Source: a virus
Virus record (IMG/VR): IMGVR_UViG_3300042090_000199
Coordinates: 1 to 64,000 of that record
Reading direction: 5' to 3' (one strand)
Length of the DNA stretch: 64,000 bases
Made by a program: the position numbers and the translations under genes. Position 1 is the first letter of the stretch. Each line of letters starts with the position of its first letter. Of the stretch, positions 29,437 through 37,747 are shown piece after piece. The notes beneath the pieces were generated by a model, which searched no databases, was not told the DNA's origin, and saw nothing but the letters and a program-made list of their open reading frames with translations.

Positions 29437-29523
29437 GAAGATGAAGGTTCGAGTCGCGGCGTAAGAGACTGGTACCTGTAAGAGAGCGACTAGGGCCAGA
29501 GGCCTTCATCTTCAGCACCAGGG
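29437..29523 (+). other. Branched hairpin between binding-protein gene and queD block
   Basis: GAAGATGAAGG (29437-29447) pairs perfectly with CCTTCATCTTC (29513-29523), enclosing 65 bases with an inner AGTCGC/GCGACT stem (29452-29457 with 29486-29491). It ends eight bases before the GTG at 29531, after which the ribosome site overlaps. It could be a regulatory leader. Confidence 0.6.
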
Positions 29524-29530
29524 AGACAGA

Positions 29531-29911
29531 GTGCCTAATTACGACTTCAGTTCCAGCTTTCCTCATCCACAGTGGAGTATCTGCGGCATGGAGCTTCCTG
29601 ACGGAAGAGTCCGTATTATTGCTAGCAAGGAGCTCAGTTATGCGGAACTCCGATACGAAGCGGGGTTCCACCAAGTGTTCGACGGAATCTTCCCGATTCA
29701 TGCAGGTATCACGCATACGGATCTGACACTGACGACACATATGCGCACCTGTGTCCTTATCGACGGACCCGACTACGCTACCTGTATCAAGCATCTATTC
29801 GAGACTTGGAAGCCTGACGACCTTAAGCGCAAGGCTATCGGTCCGAAGCAACTCGGTATCGAAGGTTCTCCTACCGGCCGTACACCCACGCCTCCTCCGA
29901 TCGGATACTAG
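29531..29911 (+). CDS. Protein of unknown function (126 aa)
   Basis: GTG 29531 follows CAGGGAGACAGA. The 126-residue product begins beta-rich (SICGMELPDGRVRIIASKEL) and ends in a Pro-rich tail. It lies directly before queD, and no preQ0-pathway family fits. Function unknown. Confidence 0.65.
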   Translation: MPNYDFSSSFPHPQWSICGMELPDGRVRIIASKELSYAELRYEAGFHQVFDGIFPIHAGITHTDLTLTTHMRTCVLIDGPDYATCIKHLFETWKPDDLKRKAIGPKQLGIEGSPTGRTPTPPPIGY

Positions 29912-29912
29912 C

Positions 29913-30419
29913 ATGTGGCGCATCAGTAAGACATTTCAGTTCTCAGCAGCGCACTATCTCAATGATCTTGCAGAAGGCCACCCTTGTGGACGCTTGCATG
30001 GGCACAATTACGAGGTCGAACTGTATCTAGAAAGTCCTGCGCTCGACGATGTAGGCTTCGTACGTGACTACGGAGAGCTAGGACGCTTCAAGACCTGGCT
30101 GGACAACACGTTCGACCACAGGCAGATCAACGACACGATCGAACAGCCTACAGCCGAGAACATGGCGAAGATGTTCTACGAGCGAGCAGTAGTCTTGTAC
30201 CCCGAAGTCGTAGCTGTACGTGTCAGCGAGACACCGAAGACAACCGCCTGGTATTCGCCGCACTCACTACCGCCGCTAGACACCGTGCTCGATGTCATAG
30301 AGTCACTCGCAGGAGAGCCGGTTTCTAGTCCAGATCGTCAGCGCCTCATAGACGCACTAACTCAGCTTCTTCCGTTCCGGTCTATATTCGGCGTGGGAGA
30401 GCCTGGTGGAGGGAAGTAA
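29913..30419 (+). CDS. queD: 6-carboxytetrahydropterin synthase QueD (168 aa)
   Basis: ATG 29913 is one base after the previous stop. QueD converts 7,8-dihydroneopterin triphosphate to 6-carboxytetrahydropterin. FQFSAAHYL gives zinc ligand H14, and HPCGRLHGHNYEVEL gives catalytic C25 and ligands H29 and H31. DYGELGRFKTWLDNTFDHRQIN and ENMAKMFYE match later QueD motifs. An extra C-terminal helix (about 135-168) is unusual. Coupled to folE (TAATG). Confidence 0.93.
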   Translation: MWRISKTFQFSAAHYLNDLAEGHPCGRLHGHNYEVELYLESPALDDVGFVRDYGELGRFKTWLDNTFDHRQINDTIEQPTAENMAKMFYERAVVLYPEVVAVRVSETPKTTAWYSPHSLPPLDTVLDVIESLAGEPVSSPDRQRLIDALTQLLPFRSIFGVGEPGGGK

Positions 30420-31033
30420 TGCCTTTCGAACCTGATGGCTTGATATACAGAGATTCCGTAACAGGTCAAGAAGTTCTAGACGTTCAAACAGCTAGACCTG
30501 AGACCCTGATGAGAATCCTTCTAGAAAAGGTTCTACCAGACTTCGACTGGGACGGCGACGACGTCAGGGATACTCCGAAGCGCTTCGTCAAGATGCTACG
30601 CGAGCTAACAGATGCTAGCGAGCATTGGCAATTTACAACCTTCAAGACAGACGCTCACGAACTAGTGGTTGTCAAGAACATTCGGTTCGTAAGTCTATGC
30701 TCACACCATCTAGCGCCTTTCACAGGTATCTGCCATGTAGGCTACGTACCTGATGGACTCATTGCAGGTCTATCCAAGATAGCGCGTCAGGTTCAGACAG
30801 CAGCTAAGACTCCCGCAGTCCAGGAAGAACTAACTACAGACCTGGCAGATACGTTCAATGATATCCTGAATCCACAAGGTATCATTGTCGTCATGAAGGC
30901 GTTCCACAGCTGCATGTCGCTGCGAGGCGCACTAGCACACGAGACCGAAACGGTCACCAGCGCTGTCAGAGGCGTCTTCGTCGATAACAAGCGCCACGTC
31001 AAAGAGGAATTCTTCAAGCTGTTGGGGCTGTAA
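30419..31033 (+). CDS. folE: GTP cyclohydrolase I FolE (204 aa)
   Basis: ATG 30419 overlaps the queD stop. FolE converts GTP to dihydroneopterin triphosphate, the first step to preQ0. DTPKRFVKML (51-60), SLCSHHLAPF with C94, H96 and H97, GLSKIARQVQ and FHSCMSLRG with zinc ligand C165 are all present. It feeds QueD encoded just upstream. Length is normal. Confidence 0.95.
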   Translation: MPFEPDGLIYRDSVTGQEVLDVQTARPETLMRILLEKVLPDFDWDGDDVRDTPKRFVKMLRELTDASEHWQFTTFKTDAHELVVVKNIRFVSLCSHHLAPFTGICHVGYVPDGLIAGLSKIARQVQTAAKTPAVQEELTTDLADTFNDILNPQGIIVVMKAFHSCMSLRGALAHETETVTSAVRGVFVDNKRHVKEEFFKLLGL

Positions 31034-31869
31034 TGATTCCGATAGAAGTAGCAATTATCCCTCCAGGCGCTCTCGCACAGCGGTACTGCGAAAACCGTCG
31101 TATACAGATGGCTCTGGCAGGCGAACTCATTCATCCTAACGGAGGAGAACCTCCGAACGGTCACTATCTCGACTTCTACAACCAGGCATGGAAGAGTCAC
31201 CATGTCGAGTGGCTACTAGACAACGGCGCCTGGGAAGGTCAACGTCTGAACAACAACGACCTTCTGCGAGTCGCTGCACGCTACGGTGCAACAGAGCTAG
31301 TAGCACCTGACGTCCTAGGTGATCCTTCCGCGACGCTAGCACTCACTCAAGAGTTCCTGGGACTTCTACGAGACTCGCCGAAGCTGCCTTTCGGACAGGT
31401 CCCACGCATTGCAGTCGTAGCTCACGGGCAGAGTCTTAACGAGTCTCTGGCGTTCGTATCCGAACTGAACCACTGCGACACGAGTCATCATGTCAAGACG
31501 ATCTCTATCAGCCGAACTACCTGCTACAGGTCAGGCAACCCTACAGCTAGGTTTGAACTGGCTCTAGAAATCAAGAAGCGCTACGGTATTCGTTACGATA
31601 TTCACCTGCTAGGCTTTAGTGACCAATGGCCAACAGAGCTTCAGCACTGCGCCTCGGTATCTGGTCTAGTTCGGAGCATGGATACTATTGCGCCCTTCTC
31701 GTATGCACACAGAGGAGTAAGCATAGAAGAAGTCGGCAGAGTAGAAGTACCGCGGCCTGATAACTACTTCGAACTCACTTATGCAGACTTCGATCACGAC
31801 CTACTGCTGCACAACATCAACGTCCTCGACCAGTGGGGTCGTACTCCGATTCAGAGGTGGAAATCATGA
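31033..31869 (+). CDS. dpdA: DpdA-like DNA 7-deazaguanine transglycosylase (278 aa)
   Basis: ATG 31033 overlaps the folE stop. The sequence has the phage DpdA pattern, distantly related to tRNA-guanine transglycosylase. DNGAWEG (63-69) contains the acidic entry residue, APDVLGD (91-97) the catalytic-type Asp, and HLLGFSD (191-197) the second barrel strand motif. DpdA exchanges guanine in DNA for a 7-deazaguanine. With FolE, QueD, QueE and QueC in the same arm, the expected product is DNA carrying preQ0. It acts in the host cytoplasm and would protect phage DNA from restriction. Confidence 0.85.
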   Translation: MIPIEVAIIPPGALAQRYCENRRIQMALAGELIHPNGGEPPNGHYLDFYNQAWKSHHVEWLLDNGAWEGQRLNNNDLLRVAARYGATELVAPDVLGDPSATLALTQEFLGLLRDSPKLPFGQVPRIAVVAHGQSLNESLAFVSELNHCDTSHHVKTISISRTTCYRSGNPTARFELALEIKKRYGIRYDIHLLGFSDQWPTELQHCASVSGLVRSMDTIAPFSYAHRGVSIEEVGRVEVPRPDNYFELTYADFDHDLLLHNINVLDQWGRTPIQRWKS

Positions 31870-32435
31870 CAGAGCGTATAGTTATCATTCCACGCAACGA
31901 GAACTGGGAAACACCTTCAGGCTGGTTCGTGATAGAGTACTACGCAGGCTACGGTCTACTAGGCAGTGCTGGTATACCTTCTGCAGCACGTATCACAGAC
32001 GACCCTGAACACCATGAGCTTATACAAGTCCTACAGTCGTTTCCTTCCGAACACGTCTGTACTCAAGGTGTCTGTAACGAGCACGCAGGAATTCATCCTG
32101 AGAACATCCACATGACAGAAAGCATCGATCTACGTACTCAGGGTGAACTGCGCCCAGAGTACTACAAGACTGAGTCAGGTCTGGAACCATGGGACGTTAT
32201 TAAGGCCTTTCGTCTAGATTACTGGCGAGGCAATGCAGTTGCATATCTCCTGCGAGCAGGTCGTAAGCCTGGAGATAGCGGCGGCAACGGTGCTATATCA
32301 GACATACGGAAAGCGTATACGTTTCTAGGCGAACGTCTACGTATGCTAGACGAAGAACGATATCCACTTCATGTAGTAACTATTCAGGACGCAGAAGATG
32401 AACCGAAGCGTAGAGGACCTACTGACGTGGGGTGA
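31866..32435 (+). CDS. DUF3310-containing protein (189 aa)
   Basis: ATG 31866 overlaps the dpdA stop (ATGA). Residues about 100-165 (YYKTESGLEPWDVIKAF..., AYLLRAGRKPGDS, ISDIRKAYTFL) match DUF3310, common in phages and often labelled nucleotide-kinase-like without proof. The first 95 residues are an extra domain. Function unknown; it may relate to nucleotide metabolism. Confidence 0.78.
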   Translation: MTERIVIIPRNENWETPSGWFVIEYYAGYGLLGSAGIPSAARITDDPEHHELIQVLQSFPSEHVCTQGVCNEHAGIHPENIHMTESIDLRTQGELRPEYYKTESGLEPWDVIKAFRLDYWRGNAVAYLLRAGRKPGDSGGNGAISDIRKAYTFLGERLRMLDEERYPLHVVTIQDAEDEPKRRGPTDVG

Positions 32436-32550
32436 AAACTGCAACGTTCGGTTGCGTGACACAGACATTTACTGCTTGCGCAACGAACATGGCGATGACA
32501 CTCCTCACCAGAACGGGGACGTAACGTGGTGGAACAATCAGGTGAACTAG
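32398..32550 (+). CDS. Small protein overlapping polA start (50 aa)
   Basis: ATG 32398 lies within the end of the DUF3310 gene and the frame runs 25 bases into polA. The 50-residue product (MNRSVEDLLTWGENCNVRL) is soluble. Tight overlaps on both sides support it. Function unknown. Confidence 0.55.
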   Translation: MNRSVEDLLTWGENCNVRLRDTDIYCLRNEHGDDTPHQNGDVTWWNNQVN

Positions 32551-35500
32551 TTCAGCCGAAAGCACGTCGTCATCCTCTAGCAGCCTGCGAGACTTGTCCG
32601 CTTAACACCTCTGAATACGGATTCGTTCCTAGCTCTGGACCTGACCGAGCCAGGATCGCTCTAGTGGGTCAGAATCCTGGGCGAGCAGAGATTAGGCTAG
32701 GCAGACCATTCATTGGACCAAGTGGCAAACTCCTAGACAAGGTTCTGCAAGCCTACCGTCTGAGGCGAGATGAGATGTTCATTACGAACGCTTGTCTCTG
32801 CACGTCTAAGGACAACCCAAGCTTCACGCCTCCTCCGGGAGCGGTAACTGCTTGTCGACAAAGACTGCTAACCGAGCTTAGGCAGCACGGCGTCGAACAG
32901 ATCGTGGCCCTGGGGAACACTGCAGCACAGTCGTTGCTGAGAACTAAGATCGGTATTACTCAGCTACGCGTAGGACCGTTCCGTGAGACAGACGACCTGC
33001 CAGATGTCAAGATCATTCCGACCTTTCATCCTGCTGCATGCGTCGATCCGGCTACGAAAATTCTCAAGGCAGACCTTTCATGGATACCTGCCTCTGATAT
33101 CCAAGTAGGAGACGAACTAATAGGCTTCGACGAGAACAAGCCTCGCGAACCATACTCCCGGAGAGAATGGAAGCCTACTGCAGTCACGGAAGCTTACAAT
33201 ATAGTGACTTCTAGATACAGGATTACCCTAGAGAATGGAGATACTCTCACTTGTAGTTCGGATCATCTATGGCTCGCCTGGGATCCTAGTGACAGGTCAA
33301 TGCATTGGATGGTTCCAGAGCGTCTAAAGAAACGACTAGGTCGAGCAACTCTACAACTGTTCATGAAGCCTTGGGAACTAGCTGAAGGATCATCAGCAGG
33401 CTATATAGCAGGGTTCCTTGATGGTGAGGGAACTATCCATCCTCAAGATGGTCTACAGTGGGGTCAGAACAACGGAGCCGTAGCAGACCATATAGTCCGA
33501 CTGTTCAAGGAATACGAATTCGATATTCGCGTCAGCAAGGGATGGTCGGGAACTCACAAATATACAGGCAATAAGGAGTCAGGAGAATGCAGACATTATC
33601 ACACGCGTGGACGTAGAGAGGGGTTGCGAGCAGTCGGAATGTTTCGACCCGTTCGTCTCCTACCTAAGGCTCGCAAGATATGGGAAGGATGGGGTGTCAG
33701 AGCTGATAAGGTACTAGTAACAAACGTCGAGAAGATCGAAGACGGTGTAGTTCGTGTCATAAACACAACTGAGCGAACCTATATAGCAGACGGCTACATG
33801 TCTCATAACTGCCTACGTGCTCCTGCTGCTTTCCCTTCGATGTGCAACGACTTCCAGAAGCTTGTAGTCGCTGCTCCTCCCTGGAAGAAGCCTAAGGTAG
33901 TCGTCATTGATACTGAAAAGGGAGCGCTCCGTGCAATAGCCATTTTGCGACGGAAGTACAATAAAGCCGTAGTTGACATTGAAACCGACCTAGATAAGGA
34001 AAAGTCGTTCGACCACCCGAGCAGGTTCGCACTGCTCTGCATAGGCATATGTGTACAGAAAGGTGTAGGCATTGTATTCGGAGAACGAGCCTGTAGATCT
34101 GAAGCAGTCCTCAAATCGATGGCCGATTGGCTGCGAGGTATTGAACTCATATTTCAGAACGGGAAATTCGACGTCAGTGGCTTGTATCCTAAGGGATTCA
34201 CCGACCTTGTCATCGGACAAGACACCATGCTCAAATCCTACGTGCTGGATGAACGCTCGGGTATCCACGGACTGAAGTACAACGCCGTCGAGAAACTAGG
34301 TGCTCCCCGTTATGACGAAGATCTCGACCAATACACCGGAAAAGGGAAGAACAAGCGCTTCGGTAATATCCCAAGGTCTATCCTATACGAATACAACGGC
34401 TACGATGTCGTTTGCACCTGGGAACTCGATGAGTTCTTCGATGCCGATATCGACCGAGAAGATGGTCTACGCCTTCCGCCTATACGCGATCGCGCTGACG
34501 GTGAATGGTGGGGACTCCGACATCTGCATGACTTTCTATGCGAGGCTGCCACAGGGTTCGTCTACCTAGAACTCAACGGGTTCGCTGTAGACCTGACTTA
34601 TAATCGTCAGCTGCAAAGAGAGTACGCAATCGAAGCTAAGGGCTACGAGCGTACTATGTTCAGGATAGCAGGAGAGTTCAACCCGAAATCGCCTATGCAG
34701 GTCAAGGCTGTTCTTCACGATCTGGGTGTCAAGATACCCATGAAGAAGAACCTCAAAGGTGACATGGTTGAAACTACCGATGCCGAAGCATTGACCTTGA
34801 TGTACGAAGCTGCCAAAGCGCGTAGAGACAGAACTAAGTCAGGGAGAACAGCTCAGGCTCCGGGTCGTGTAGTTCTACAAGGCACGATCGATCATGGCGG
34901 CTCGAACCAGATCGGTCCTGAAGTCGTAGAGGTAAGTACTGAAGACAGCATCGTTACGTTTCTGGAGACGATGCTTAAGTACCGTAAGGTGGCTAAACTA
35001 GATGGTACGTATGTCACAGGACTCCGGAAATACGTTTACCGCGGTAGGGTTTATCCCACCGTAATGCTTCATAGTACTAGTACCGGAAGACTATCCCAAA
35101 AGAAGCCCTCGCTCCAGGTCATTCCTCGGGGTGATAAGCTGCGTAGACAGTACAAGGTCGCTAAGGATGATCACGTCCTTGTTGGTGCGGACTACGGTCA
35201 GCTTGAACTCCGAGTTCTAACCTGGCTAGCCCAGGAGCCATATTTTGCAGAAATCTTCCGTGATCCTTCTCGAGACCTGTTTGACGAACTACTTCCTATC
35301 GTTAGACCTGAACGATCATACAGACTAGCATCGGCTTCAGCTAAGGACAAGCGTATCATCGTTAAGGCCTTCGTATACGGTCTAGCGTACGGTCGTGAAG
35401 CCAAGTCCATTTCGGACGAACTAGATATTCCGCTTCGCGACGCACAAGCCATGTATCGTGACTTCTTCGTGGTCATTCCCCGAATCGTAGCCTTTCGCGA

Positions 35501-35960
35501 GAAGATCAAGTGGGCTGCCACGCACGGCGAAGATCTGATTACGCCTTTTGGTCGACGTCGTCGATTCAACCTCGTTACGGACGAGAACCTCAAGGACGTC
35601 CAGAACGAAGCCATGGCTTTCCTTCCGCAGTCTACAGGGTCTGATATCTGCGTTCAGGCCTTCATTAACCTGCGTAAGGAACTCAAGGGTGTCGCTTGGT
35701 GTCGTAATACCATCCATGACGCTCTGTACTTTGAGACGCATCAGGGCAACGTCGAATACGTAGGCAACCTAATGCGCCAGCGCATGGCAGAGTCCGCATA
35801 CAGGATCTGCGGCGACTACGTACCATTCATAGTCGACGTAGAAGTAGGTCGCAACTGGGGCGACATGAATCATCTCGAAGAATGGCTCAAGGGAGAACGT
35901 CCCTATCCGTGTGCAGTCGAACTCTGGAAGCCTCCTATGTTTCAGGAATACGCAGCATGA
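32526..35960 (+). CDS. polA: DNA polymerase I with UDG-like domain and intein (1144 aa)
   Basis: GTG 32526 overlaps the upstream gene. Residues 15-171 plus 429-450 form a family-4 uracil-DNA-glycosylase-like domain: CETC (21-24), VGQNPGRAEIRLGRPFIGPS and FHPAA. An intein occupies 172-428. The 3'-5' exonuclease follows with DIE at 484-486, QNGKFD and YNGYD. The family A polymerase then has motif A DYGQLELR (889-896), motif B KAFVYGLAYG, TPFGRRRRF and motif C HD (1064-1065). It is the phage replicative polymerase; the UDG-like domain may sense uracil. Splicing would yield 887 residues. Confidence 0.93.
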   Translation: MVEQSGELVQPKARRHPLAACETCPLNTSEYGFVPSSGPDRARIALVGQNPGRAEIRLGRPFIGPSGKLLDKVLQAYRLRRDEMFITNACLCTSKDNPSFTPPPGAVTACRQRLLTELRQHGVEQIVALGNTAAQSLLRTKIGITQLRVGPFRETDDLPDVKIIPTFHPAACVDPATKILKADLSWIPASDIQVGDELIGFDENKPREPYSRREWKPTAVTEAYNIVTSRYRITLENGDTLTCSSDHLWLAWDPSDRSMHWMVPERLKKRLGRATLQLFMKPWELAEGSSAGYIAGFLDGEGTIHPQDGLQWGQNNGAVADHIVRLFKEYEFDIRVSKGWSGTHKYTGNKESGECRHYHTRGRREGLRAVGMFRPVRLLPKARKIWEGWGVRADKVLVTNVEKIEDGVVRVINTTERTYIADGYMSHNCLRAPAAFPSMCNDFQKLVVAAPPWKKPKVVVIDTEKGALRAIAILRRKYNKAVVDIETDLDKEKSFDHPSRFALLCIGICVQKGVGIVFGERACRSEAVLKSMADWLRGIELIFQNGKFDVSGLYPKGFTDLVIGQDTMLKSYVLDERSGIHGLKYNAVEKLGAPRYDEDLDQYTGKGKNKRFGNIPRSILYEYNGYDVVCTWELDEFFDADIDREDGLRLPPIRDRADGEWWGLRHLHDFLCEAATGFVYLELNGFAVDLTYNRQLQREYAIEAKGYERTMFRIAGEFNPKSPMQVKAVLHDLGVKIPMKKNLKGDMVETTDAEALTLMYEAAKARRDRTKSGRTAQAPGRVVLQGTIDHGGSNQIGPEVVEVSTEDSIVTFLETMLKYRKVAKLDGTYVTGLRKYVYRGRVYPTVMLHSTSTGRLSQKKPSLQVIPRGDKLRRQYKVAKDDHVLVGADYGQLELRVLTWLAQEPYFAEIFRDPSRDLFDELLPIVRPERSYRLASASAKDKRIIVKAFVYGLAYGREAKSISDELDIPLRDAQAMYRDFFVVIPRIVAFREKIKWAATHGEDLITPFGRRRRFNLVTDENLKDVQNEAMAFLPQSTGSDICVQAFINLRKELKGVAWCRNTIHDALYFETHQGNVEYVGNLMRQRMAESAYRICGDYVPFIVDVEVGRNWGDMNHLEEWLKGERPYPCAVELWKPPMFQEYAA
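33039..33809 (+). other. Intein with LAGLIDADG-type endonuclease (257 aa)
   Basis: The intein runs from Cys172 to Asn428 of the polymerase precursor. CVDPATKIL is block A, LTCSSDHLWL is block B, and VTNVEKIEDG...YIADGYMSHN is blocks F-G, followed by Cys429 as the +1 residue. AGYIAGFLDGEGTI (291-304) is one LAGLIDADG motif; a second is not clear, so nicking or cutting ability is uncertain. It sits exactly after the HPAA motif of the UDG-like domain, a typical conserved-site insertion. Confidence 0.9.
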
Positions 35961-36094
35961 ACCAGTTCGAACGAGATAAGTCTGAGCTCGGATGGCGAGT
36001 AGCTATGGCGCTTTGGCTCGAGAATCGCACGACCGCTCCTAGGATCATTAATTGGCAAGACCCGATGCGCATCAGGAGTACGCGGCATGAGTAG
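35957..36094 (+). CDS. Small protein (45 aa)
   Basis: ATG 35957 overlaps the polA stop (ATGA). The 45-residue product (MNQFERDKSELGWRVAMALWLENR) is helical then basic. It overlaps the next membrane protein by eight bases. Function unknown. Confidence 0.6.
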   Translation: MNQFERDKSELGWRVAMALWLENRTTAPRIINWQDPMRIRSTRHE

Positions 36095-36209
36095 CATACC
36101 AACTTGGCTCCTAGCTGTGCTACTTCTCAACAGCTTCCTGCTTGCCTGCATGACTCTCAAGTATGGCGGCTGGTTTCGTCGGTTCAGGGACTGGTATGAG
36201 AGCAGATAG
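36087..36209 (+). CDS. Single-pass membrane mini-protein (40 aa)
   Basis: ATG 36087 lies in the end of the previous gene. The 40-residue product starts MSSIPTWLLAVLLLNSFLL and has one membrane helix and a basic tail (GGWFRRFRDWYESR). It resembles the mini-protein at 36530, suggesting duplication. Confidence 0.62.
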   Translation: MSSIPTWLLAVLLLNSFLLACMTLKYGGWFRRFRDWYESR

Positions 36210-36218
36210 GAGAGTTTC

Positions 36219-36533
36219 GTGATCGAGTACTTTATCTTCCCGCTAGTTTCCTTCGTAGCCATGAGCGCTCAGGATATCCTCTGCGTATGGATGGTTCGTG
36301 CAGAAGCACAGGGACGGTCCAGCGACGCAGGAAACTGGGACATGGCGGGCGATGCTTGTCGCATGGCCTGGCTATACTGCGGTGGCGACGCCATTTTCGT
36401 CAGCAAGAACTACCTACTAGCGATCCTGTGTGTCATAGCAACCCTGGTGGCTGACAAGTGGGGTACTTACTGGGGAAGTGAACTTGCCAAGAAGATGGAA
36501 GCTCGACACGCTGAGGAGCACCTAGAACCATGA
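36219..36533 (+). CDS. Multi-pass membrane protein (104 aa)
   Basis: GTG 36219 follows ATAGGAGAGTTTC. Hydrophobic segments at about 3-24 and 60-82, with a CGGDAIF start to the second, indicate two or three membrane passes. The C-terminus is charged. It is flanked by two related mini membrane proteins, so the three may form a complex. Function unknown. Confidence 0.7.
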   Translation: MIEYFIFPLVSFVAMSAQDILCVWMVRAEAQGRSSDAGNWDMAGDACRMAWLYCGGDAIFVSKNYLLAILCVIATLVADKWGTYWGSELAKKMEARHAEEHLEP

Positions 36534-36643
36534 TATCCATCCCGATTTGGCTCCTAGTAGTTCTTATCGTCGGGATAATCTTGGGAGCAGGAGCGGTCAT
36601 ATGGTTCCTTAACTGGATATCGCACTTCATGGACGGCTTTTGA
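36530..36643 (+). CDS. Single-pass membrane mini-protein (37 aa)
   Basis: ATG 36530 overlaps the upstream stop (ATGA). The 37-residue product starts MISIPIWLLVVLIVGIILG, close to the N-terminus of the 36087 product (SIPTWLLAVL). One membrane helix and a short end. Function unknown. Confidence 0.62.
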   Translation: MISIPIWLLVVLIVGIILGAGAVIWFLNWISHFMDGF

Positions 36644-36644
36644 C

Positions 36645-36800
36645 ATGAAGAGTCAAGCCCTAGACTCTTGCTTCGACATGATCTGCAAACACATGGTCTG
36701 CGCCATCTCATCTCCTGAGGACTCCTATGCTTGGAAGTGGAGATGGCAACTAGTAGAGACCTGGCTCGCAGCAGCAGCGAATATCATAGAAGCCGAATAA
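36645..36800 (+). CDS. Small protein (51 aa)
   Basis: ATG 36645 is one base after the previous stop. The 51-residue product has CFDMICKHMVC and a Trp-rich helical end. It lacks a clear membrane helix. The P7 promoter begins right after its stop. Function unknown. Confidence 0.58.
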   Translation: MKSQALDSCFDMICKHMVCAISSPEDSYAWKWRWQLVETWLAAAANIIEAE

Positions 36801-36818
36801 AAACCTTGCTGTAGCCTC

Positions 36819-36848
36819 TTGCTTTAGACTATCATATTGATATATAAT
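36819..36848 (+). promoter_or_regulatory. Promoter P7 (TTGCTT-18-TATAAT)
   Basis: TTGCTT (36819-36824), 18 bases, then TATAAT (36843-36848). AGCCTC precedes the -35 box, and AAAAACCTTGCT lies upstream. It drives the last rightward genes. Confidence 0.8.
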
Positions 36849-36868
36849 TAAAAGAACGGAGGTGCTGA

Positions 36869-37459
36869 ATGTCAGCTTACGACTACAAGTACACGGACAG
36901 AGACGTTCGTGAGAACATTAATCTCATGAAGGCTGCTCAAGACTATCTGTTGCAGTACGGAGGAGACTTCGACTACCTAGTCAGAGCTCGACAGTACTTG
37001 GTTATTCAAGGCAGTCTACCAACAAGTATAGCGCGTGGAGTTCTCAACTGCATGCGCAGCGACCCTTACTGGGTAGGTCGAATACCTGCTCCTAGGCTCG
37101 AAAACTACTTTATGTCACCACCGGAGTCTCCCAGGAGGCTATACGCTGTCGACCTTCAACGTCCTCGGCGCATCAGGCTCAACGCTACGTTCAACAAGCC
37201 ATACGTTATGTCTCCTTGGAAGACTGCATATCTAGTTCATCTGCTAGACCAGCGAGACTCACAGCTCTGGTATCATCCGCACACAGGCACCTACGAATGT
37301 CTACTACAAGGCTGGTGCAACATCAGCTACGGCCAACGTCGAAACCTAATCATGACCGACACTATCCCAGAAGGCAGGAGAGAATGCGACCGTTGTCGGC
37401 GCGCTTTGGAGGCGTCCCAACATGATCCATCGTATAGTAGGCGTCCCCGATGGCCTTAA
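36869..37459 (+). CDS. Protein of unknown function with CxxC end (196 aa)
   Basis: ATG 36869 follows ACGGAGGTGCTGA and is the first gene after P7. The helical N-terminal 70 residues (RENINLMKAAQDYLLQYGGDF...) and a basic middle resemble small phage recruiters, and CDRC lies near 174-177. No family is assigned. It overlaps the next gene by 38 bases. Confidence 0.7.
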   Translation: MSAYDYKYTDRDVRENINLMKAAQDYLLQYGGDFDYLVRARQYLVIQGSLPTSIARGVLNCMRSDPYWVGRIPAPRLENYFMSPPESPRRLYAVDLQRPRRIRLNATFNKPYVMSPWKTAYLVHLLDQRDSQLWYHPHTGTYECLLQGWCNISYGQRRNLIMTDTIPEGRRECDRCRRALEASQHDPSYSRRPRWP

Positions 37460-37559
37460 GCCGGGCGAATATGAAGTTCGCCTAGTACGTACATGTGGTG
37501 ACATCATTATGTTCGAGTACGTTGAGCCTGAAACTACAAGTGAGCAGACTAATGACTGA
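37422..37559 (+). CDS. Small protein (45 aa)
   Basis: ATG 37422 lies inside the end of the previous gene after GGAGGCGTCCCAAC, a good ribosome site. The 45-residue product is beta-rich with an acidic tail. It overlaps the next gene by eight bases. Function unknown. Confidence 0.58.
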   Translation: MIHRIVGVPDGLKPGEYEVRLVRTCGDIIMFEYVEPETTSEQTND

Positions 37560-37743
37560 GATCGAAACTATCAGGAAGATCGTTCGCGACATGCTTGCAA
37601 GTCACGACCTAGAAGCTGTTCTCGTAGTCAGAGACAGAAATAGTAAGGAAGTCTTGTACGAAGTAGGACATACCAATATTGGACTTGAAGATCAAGTCAC
37701 TATCAGACACGTAGTGGGCGACTTCGAAGTCTCGGAAGTCTAG
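37552..37743 (+). CDS. Small protein (63 aa)
   Basis: ATG 37552 overlaps the upstream stop region. The 63-residue product has a helical N-terminal third (MTEIETIRKIVRDML) and a beta-rich remainder. Function unknown. Confidence 0.62.
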   Translation: MTEIETIRKIVRDMLASHDLEAVLVVRDRNSKEVLYEVGHTNIGLEDQVTIRHVVGDFEVSEV

Positions 37744-37747
37744 ACCC

